Below, in pieces: positions 58,695 to 64,000 of a stretch of DNA of 64,000 nt; position 1 is the first letter of the stretch, and each line of letters opens with the position of its first letter. The notes under the pieces were generated by a model, which ran no database searches, was not told the DNA's origin, and worked only from the letters and a program-made list of their open reading frames with translations. The DNA is from Alteraurantiacibacter buctensis (lineage in GTDB: Bacteria > Pseudomonadota > Alphaproteobacteria > Sphingomonadales > Sphingomonadaceae). The stretch is from contig NZ_WTYV01000001.1 of NCBI RefSeq assembly GCF_009827655.1, forward strand, positions 682,001 through 746,000. The letters are read 5' to 3'. The position numbers and the translations under genes were made by a program.

Positions 58695-61133
58695 ATGCGC
58701 AAGCTGCTGCGCGCCACTTTGGCTGCGAGTGTCGGAATCATGGCTCTGGCAGGGCCCCTGGCCCAGCCGGCCGTATCCCAGAGCGCAGCCGCCACCACCG
58801 CCGCTGCCGCCACTGACACCACCGCCCGCCCCCCGGCCGATGCCCCCTACCGCAATGCCAGCCTGCCCACCGCGGTGCGCGTAGCCGACCTGCTCTCGCG
58901 CATGACGCTGGAGGAGAAGGTGGCCCAGATCATCACCGTATGGGATGACAAGGAGGAGATCCAGGCCGCCGACAACACCTTCGATCCGGCCCGCGCTAGC
59001 GCCCGCTATCCCGATGGCATCGGCCAGATCGCCCGGCCCAGCGACATCGGCGGCCCCACCAGCCCGCGTGTTGTGCGGCGGCGCAATATCGAGGATTCGG
59101 TGCAGTACGTGATCGATGCCCAGCGCTGGGCGATCGAGAATACGCGGCTGGGCATCCCGGTGCTGTTTCACGAGGAATCGCTGCACGGCCTGGCCGCGCG
59201 CGATGCTACGGCTTTTCCGCAGGCCATCGGCCTGGCCTCGACTTGGGATCCGGACCTTGTGCGGGAGGTCAACGACCTCATCGCCGCCGAGGTTCGCGCG
59301 CGCGGCGTCCACATGGTTCTCTCCCCCGTTGTGGACGTCGCGCGTGACCCGCGCTGGGGGCGCATCGAGGAAACCTTCGGCGAGGACCCCTTCCTGGTCG
59401 GCGAGTTGGGCGTCGCCTCGGTGGAAGGCCTGCAAGGGGTGGGCACCGATCCGCACATCGGCGAAGGCCAGGTGCTGGCCACGCTCAAGCACATGACCGG
59501 CCACGGCCAGCCCGAAAGCGGCACCAACGTGGGGCCCGCGCCCATCTCGGAACGCACCCTGCGCGAGATGTTCTTCCCGCCGTTCCACGAAGTTGTCCGC
59601 CGCACCGGCATCAGTGCAGTCATGGCCAGCTACAACGAGATCGACGGCATTCCCAGCCACGCCAACGGCTGGCTGCTGAACGACGTGCTGCGCGGCGAGT
59701 GGGGCTACCAGGGCGCGGTCGTCTCCGACTATTACGCCATCGAAGACCTGCAGCGCGTCCACCATATCGCCGGCTCCTACCGCGAGGCGGCGGAAATCTC
59801 GCTGGCCGCCGGCGTGGACGTGGACCTGCCGCAGGGCGCGGGCTTCCAGCACCTGGTCCAGAGCGTGCGCGAAGGGACCGTCAGAATGGAGGCGGTGGAC
59901 CGCGCCGTGGCTCGCTTCCTGACCATGAAGTTCAACGCCGGCCTGTTCGAGAACCCCTGGCCGGACCTGGCCGAGGCGCAGCGCTCCAACATGGCGGAAG
60001 GCGTGGCCCTTGCCCGCCGCGCGGCCGAGCGCAGCCTGATCCTGCTGAAGAACGACAACGCCACCCTGCCCCTGGCCCTGCCCGAAGCCGGTGGCGAGCG
60101 CCCGACAATTGCCGTGATCGGCCCCAATGCCGATGTTGCCCGCCTGGGCGGCTATTACGGCGAACCGCGCGTGGCCGTGTCCCCGCTGGAAGGGATCCGC
60201 GCGCTGGTGGGGGACCGGGCGAATATCGTCCATGCCCAGGGCGTCGAGATCGTCCAGGGTGACAGCGATTGGTGGGACGATCCCGTGGTGCTGGGCGATC
60301 CGGCAGAGAACCGCCGCCGCATCGCCGCCGCCGTGGAAGCCGCGCGCGATGCCGATACCATCGTGCTGTTCATCGGCGATACCGAGAAGACCAGCCGCGA
60401 AGGCTGGGCCGCCAACCACCTGGGTGACCGCACCGATCTTGACCTTGTGGGCGAGCAGAACGAGTTGTTCAGTGCGCTGAAGGCGCTGGGCAAGCCGATC
60501 GTCGCCGTACTCGTCAACGGCCGCCCGCCCAGCTACCCGCTGATCGCGGCTGAGGCCGATGCGATCCTGGAAACCTGGTACGCCGGGGAACAGCAAGGCT
60601 CGGCCATTGCCGATGCGCTGTTCGGCCGCGTCAATCCGGGCGGCAAGCTGCCGGTCAGCGTGGCGCGCGAGGTGGGCCAGTTGCCGATCTTCTACAATTA
60701 CAAGCCCAGCGCCCGGCGCGGCTACCTGTTTGCCGAAGTCAGCCCGCTGTACCCGTTCGGCTTCGGCCTCAGCTACACCACCTTCGCCTTCGGTGCGCCG
60801 CAGCTTTCGGCCACCACAATCCGTGGCGGCGAAGGCGTGACCGTAACCGTGCCGGTCACCAACAGCGGCAGCATGGCGGGTGACGAGGTGGTGCAGGTGT
60901 ATCTGCGCGACAACATCTCCAGCGTCACCCGTCCGGTGAAGGAACTGGTCGGCTTCCAGCGCGTGACCCTGCAACCGGGCGAGACGCGCCAGGTGGCGAT
61001 CACCATTCGCCCCGATGCCTTCGCCCTGTGGAACCGCGAGATGCAGCGCGTGGTCGAACCGGGCGAGTTCACCATCATGGTCGGCCCCAATTCGGCCGAC
61101 CTGACCAGCGTGGCGCTGACGGTGGCTGAATGA
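58695..61133 (+). CDS. GH3 beta-xylosidase/beta-glucosidase-like enzyme
   Basis: An 812-aa exported GH3 enzyme (signal peptide MRKLLRATLAASVGIMALAG). Family pieces: PVLFHEESLHGLAARDAT, SPVVDVARDPRWGRIEETFG, KHMTGHGQPESGTN, nucleophile Asp345 in AVVSDYYAIE, and a C-terminal fibronectin-III-like domain (VPVTNSGSMAGDEVVQVY). The HGQPESG loop groups it with the following GH3 gene and apart from the BglX-like one at 28027. Next to a GH10 xylanase, beta-xylosidase action is most likely. ATG 58695 follows GGAGGAGAGG. Confidence 0.9.
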   Translation: MRKLLRATLAASVGIMALAGPLAQPAVSQSAAATTAAAATDTTARPPADAPYRNASLPTAVRVADLLSRMTLEEKVAQIITVWDDKEEIQAADNTFDPARASARYPDGIGQIARPSDIGGPTSPRVVRRRNIEDSVQYVIDAQRWAIENTRLGIPVLFHEESLHGLAARDATAFPQAIGLASTWDPDLVREVNDLIAAEVRARGVHMVLSPVVDVARDPRWGRIEETFGEDPFLVGELGVASVEGLQGVGTDPHIGEGQVLATLKHMTGHGQPESGTNVGPAPISERTLREMFFPPFHEVVRRTGISAVMASYNEIDGIPSHANGWLLNDVLRGEWGYQGAVVSDYYAIEDLQRVHHIAGSYREAAEISLAAGVDVDLPQGAGFQHLVQSVREGTVRMEAVDRAVARFLTMKFNAGLFENPWPDLAEAQRSNMAEGVALARRAAERSLILLKNDNATLPLALPEAGGERPTIAVIGPNADVARLGGYYGEPRVAVSPLEGIRALVGDRANIVHAQGVEIVQGDSDWWDDPVVLGDPAENRRRIAAAVEAARDADTIVLFIGDTEKTSREGWAANHLGDRTDLDLVGEQNELFSALKALGKPIVAVLVNGRPPSYPLIAAEADAILETWYAGEQQGSAIADALFGRVNPGGKLPVSVAREVGQLPIFYNYKPSARRGYLFAEVSPLYPFGFGLSYTTFAFGAPQLSATTIRGGEGVTVTVPVTNSGSMAGDEVVQVYLRDNISSVTRPVKELVGFQRVTLQPGETRQVAITIRPDAFALWNREMQRVVEPGEFTIMVGPNSADLTSVALTVAE

Positions 61134-63535
61134 GCCATCCGCGCCGCCCCCTCTCTCGTCGCGGGGCCCTGAAGCTGCTGGCGGGCGGCAGCCTGGCCAC
61201 GCTGGCCGTCGCCCATGCCCCGCTGGCCTTCGCGCAAGAGGCCGGGCCGCTGTACAAGAACCCCGCCGCGCCCATTCCGGCGCGGGTGGCGGACCTGATG
61301 GGGCGGATGACCCTGGCGGAGAAGATCCAGCAGATCCGCACCGCCTGGCAGGGCAAGGCGGACATGATTCATGAGCTGACCTTCAACCCGGCCAAGGCCA
61401 GCGCCGCCTTCCCCCACGGGATCGGCCATGTCACCCGCCCCAGCGACAAGCGCGGCGTGCCCGGCATCACCGGTGCGGCGGGCGGCACGGCGGCCCGCTG
61501 GCGCACCCCGCGCGAGACGGTGGACTTCATCAACGCCCTGCAACGCTGGGCGCTGGAGGAAACCCGGCTGGGCATCCCGGTCCTGGTCCACGAGGAATCG
61601 CTCCACGGCTACATGGCCACCGAGGCGACCATGTTCCCCCAGGCGATCGGCCTGGCCGGCACCTTCGATACCGACCTGATGCGCCGGGTGCAGTCGGTCA
61701 TCGCCCGCGAAACCCGCGCCCGCGGCGTACCCTATGTCCTCAGCCCCGTGGTCGATACGGTGCGCGACCCGCGCTGGGGCCGGATCGAGGAATGCTGGGG
61801 GGAATGCCCCTACCTGTGCGCCGAGATGGGCGTGGCCGCGGTGGAAGGGCTGCAAGGCCCCGGCAAATTCGAGCGGCTGGCGGACGACAAGGTCTTCGCC
61901 ACGCTGAAGCACATGACCGGCCACGGCCAGCCCGACAGCGGCAACAACATCAGCCCCGCCTCGGTCTCCGAGCGCGAGCTGCGCGAGAACTTCTTCCCGC
62001 CATTCCGCGAAGTGGTCCGCCGCACCAGTGTGGGCGCGGTCATGCCCAGCTATAACGAGATCGACGGCGTTCCCAGCCATGCCAACGTGTGGCTGCTGGG
62101 CCAGGTGCTGCGCGGCGAATGGGGTTTTGATGGCATCATCGCCAGCGATTACGGCGGGGTCCACGAACTGGCCACGCTGCACCACGTGGCGCGCGACCTG
62201 GAGGATGCCGCGCACCAGGCGCTGCTGGCGGGGGTGGACAGCGAGCTGCCCGAAGGCATGGCCTTTGCCACGCTGGAAGCCGCCGTTACCGCCGGCCGCA
62301 TACCGCAAACGCTGGTGGACCAGGCCTGCGCCCGGATGCTTACCTTCAAGATGCGCGCCGGGCTGTTCGAGAACCCCTATGGCGACTGGCGCAAGACCCG
62401 CCGCCTTACCGGCAATGCGGAGGCCCGCGCGCTGGCGCTGGAAGCGGCCCGCAAGAGCCTGTGCCTGCTGACCAACAAGGACAACGCCCTGCCGCTGGAT
62501 GAAGGCACCATGGGCACCGTGGCGGTGATCGGCCCCAACCACGCGATTGCGCGCCTTGGCGGCTATTCCAGCGTGCCCAAGCAGGCCATCAGCCTGATCG
62601 AAGGCCTGCGCCAGGTGGCCCCGCGCGCCCGCTTCGTTACCGCGCAAGGGGTGTTCATCACCACCAGCGAGGACCGCAGCCAGGACCTGATCTACCTGGC
62701 CGACCGCGAGGAGAACCTGCGCCTGATTGCCGAGGCGGTGGAGGTGGCGCGCGGCGCCGATACCATCGTGCTGGCCATCGGTGATACCGAGCAGACCAGC
62801 CGCGAAGGCTTTGCCGCCAACCACCTGGGCGACCGCACCGATATCGACATCGTCGGCGAGCAGAACGAGCTGGTGGAGGCGCTGGCCGCCTTGGGCAAGC
62901 CGCTGGTCGTCTGCGCCATCAACGGCCGCCCGCCAAGCTGGCCCACCGTGGTCGGCAAGGCCGATGCGATCCTGGAATGCTGGTATCCCGGTCAGGAAGG
63001 CGGCGTGGCCATGGCCGAGGCGCTGCTGGGCCGCATCAACCCCGGCGCCAAGCTGCCGGTCAGCGTGGTGCGCAACGAAGGCCAGATCCCGCTGTTCTAC
63101 AACCGCAAGCCATCAAGCCGACGCGGTTACCTGTTCGACGATGCCGCCCCGCTGTTCCCGTTCGGCCACGGCCTCAGCTACACCACCTTCGAGGTTTCCG
63201 CCCCGCAGGTGGAGCGGACCAGCTTTGCGCCCGACGAGGCGATCACCGTCTCGGTGGACGTGACAAACACCGGCACCCGCGCCGGTGACGAGGTGGTCCA
63301 GCTCTACATCACCCGGCGCGATGTCTCGGTCACCCGGCCGGTGCTGGAGCTGAAGGGCTTCCGGCGCGTGCCGCTGGAGCCGGGCGAAACCCGCCGGACC
63401 AGCTTCACCATCACGCCCGAACAACTGGCTTTCTTCGACAAGGACATGCGCGAGGTGAACGAGCCCGGCCCCGTCACCCTGTCCGCCGGAGCCAGCAGCG
63501 CCAGCCTGAAAACCACGGAGATCACGATCCGATGA
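61130..63535 (+). CDS. Tat-exported GH3 beta-xylosidase-like enzyme
   Basis: An 801-aa GH3 paralogue of the upstream gene with a twin-arginine signal (PLSRRGALKLLAGGSLATLA). Nucleophile Asp340 lies in GIIASDYGGVHEL; SPVVDTVRDPRWGRIEECWG and KHMTGHGQPDSGNN follow the family pattern. Two extra cysteines (ECWGECPYLC) are not in the neighbour. The C-terminal fibronectin-III-like domain is present. It overlaps the upstream and downstream genes by 4 bases each (ATGA), a tightly coupled three-gene unit. Export by Tat rather than Sec hints at different folding needs or timing. Confidence 0.9.
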   Translation: MSHPRRPLSRRGALKLLAGGSLATLAVAHAPLAFAQEAGPLYKNPAAPIPARVADLMGRMTLAEKIQQIRTAWQGKADMIHELTFNPAKASAAFPHGIGHVTRPSDKRGVPGITGAAGGTAARWRTPRETVDFINALQRWALEETRLGIPVLVHEESLHGYMATEATMFPQAIGLAGTFDTDLMRRVQSVIARETRARGVPYVLSPVVDTVRDPRWGRIEECWGECPYLCAEMGVAAVEGLQGPGKFERLADDKVFATLKHMTGHGQPDSGNNISPASVSERELRENFFPPFREVVRRTSVGAVMPSYNEIDGVPSHANVWLLGQVLRGEWGFDGIIASDYGGVHELATLHHVARDLEDAAHQALLAGVDSELPEGMAFATLEAAVTAGRIPQTLVDQACARMLTFKMRAGLFENPYGDWRKTRRLTGNAEARALALEAARKSLCLLTNKDNALPLDEGTMGTVAVIGPNHAIARLGGYSSVPKQAISLIEGLRQVAPRARFVTAQGVFITTSEDRSQDLIYLADREENLRLIAEAVEVARGADTIVLAIGDTEQTSREGFAANHLGDRTDIDIVGEQNELVEALAALGKPLVVCAINGRPPSWPTVVGKADAILECWYPGQEGGVAMAEALLGRINPGAKLPVSVVRNEGQIPLFYNRKPSSRRGYLFDDAAPLFPFGHGLSYTTFEVSAPQVERTSFAPDEAITVSVDVTNTGTRAGDEVVQLYITRRDVSVTRPVLELKGFRRVPLEPGETRRTSFTITPEQLAFFDKDMREVNEPGPVTLSAGASSASLKTTEITIR

Positions 63536-64000
63536 GCGTCGACACGTTCCTGCCCCTCTCGCGCCGCGCGGCGCTGGCCGGCATGGCCGCAATGCCGGTG
63601 GCCGGGGCGCTGGCCGGTGCGGTTCCGGCCATGGCGCAGGGCACCGCCGCAGGCAGCCTCAACGCCGCGGCGCAGCGCACCGGGCGGCGCTGGGGCAGCG
63701 CGGTTGCCTCGAACGATCGCGGCGTTGGCGGATCGGTGCAGAACCCCCGCTATGCCCGGGTGGTGCTGGACGAATGCGGCATCGTGGTGCCGGAAAACGA
63801 GATGAAGTGGCAGGCCACCCGGCCCGGCCCCGAGGCGTTCGATTTCGCGCGCATGGATGCCATCGCCCGCTGGGCGATGCAGAACGGGGTGGCGCTGCGC
63901 GGCCACACCCTGCTGTGGCATCGCCCGCAGTGGTTTCCCGAATGGCTCAACACCTACGATTACGGCGCCAATCCGGTGCGGGAAGCGGAGCGGCTGCTGA
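63532..64000 (+). CDS. GH10 endo-1,4-beta-xylanase (partial, runs off the window)
   Basis: The first 156 codons of a GH10 xylanase. The N-terminus has a twin-arginine-like signal (LPLSRRAALAGMAAMPVAG ending MAQ). Barrel landmarks are GSAVASNDRG, the conserved IVVPENEMKWQATRPGP and LRGHTLLWHRPQWFPEWL, which line the -1/-2 subsites. The catalytic glutamates lie beyond the edge. It cleaves the xylan backbone to oligosaccharides for the GH3, GH43 and GH67 enzymes. Start overlaps the GH3 stop by 4 bases. Confidence 0.92.
   Translation, partial: MSVDTFLPLSRRAALAGMAAMPVAGALAGAVPAMAQGTAAGSLNAAAQRTGRRWGSAVASNDRGVGGSVQNPRYARVVLDECGIVVPENEMKWQATRPGPEAFDFARMDAIARWAMQNGVALRGHTLLWHRPQWFPEWLNTYDYGANPVREAERLL

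Noticed and set aside
58638-62824. Two long minus-strand frames (778 and 683 codons) opposite the GH3 pair
   Set aside because: Both mirror the tandem GH3 genes and lack signal peptides, motifs or ribosome sites.

Overview
The window looks like chromosomal DNA of a high-GC alphaproteobacterium of the Sphingomonadales (Sphingomonadaceae or Erythrobacteraceae type). The evidence is protein style and content: a SapC / flavin-halogenase / cupin set beside a TonB-dependent receptor, a Caulobacter-like xylXABC order, tandem Flp pilins, and a dispersed 'cattgcgag...' inverted-repeat element. No 16S gene is present, so the genus is not resolved. GC content and codon use were judged by eye only.

Layout. 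(1) 1-10.1 kb is housekeeping on the + strand: the tail of an unknown gene, pheS-pheT, a small unknown gene, a LacX-type mutarotase, RF3 (prfC), a flavin-binding PPOX-family protein, an EEP-family phosphodiesterase, then a nitrogen-sensing block (sigma-54 promoter, PII gene, amtB, terminator, second PII gene). (2) 10.4-14.4 kb is an outer-membrane beta-barrel protein with a polyproline tail, overlapping a 1020-aa exported TPR/CHAT-protease-like protein. (3) 14.5-21.2 kb is a periplasmic oxidation block: a PQQ alcohol dehydrogenase lipoprotein with its own haem c domain, three tandem secreted SnoaL/NTF2-like proteins coupled to an SMP-30-type lactonase, and a divergent Tat-exported Gfo/Idh/MocA oxidoreductase. 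(4) 21.3-64 kb is a very large hemicellulose utilisation locus, interrupted only by a small membrane protein, a repeat element and two Flp pilin genes.

The hemicellulose locus holds a hexuronate-type MFS transporter; glycoside hydrolases GH5 (two), GH31 with PA14, GH3 (four), GH27, GH43, GH67 and GH10 (cut by the window end); a sialate-O-acetylesterase-type acetyl esterase; a secreted protein with two jelly-roll-like modules; an aldose epimerase; and a complete Weimberg route for D-xylose (XylX, XylA, XylB, XylC and XylD homologues) giving 2-oxoglutarate. Substrates inferred from the enzymes are glucuronoxylan, xyloglucan and galacto(gluco)mannan side chains. A TonB-dependent receptor starts an operon that continues, past a rho-independent terminator, into SapC, a JmjC-like cupin, a flavin-dependent tryptophan-halogenase homologue and the GH67 alpha-glucuronidase.

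Most transcription units of the locus carry a near-palindrome close to ATGGTAGCGCTACCAT in their promoter regions, which suggests one LacI-type regulon. The only LacI-family gene in the window, directly upstream of xylD, is split by a one-base expansion of a 9-base homopolymer. The parts I consider least explained are the receptor/SapC/cupin/halogenase set, the triple SnoaL operon, and the outer-membrane protein/CHAT pair.
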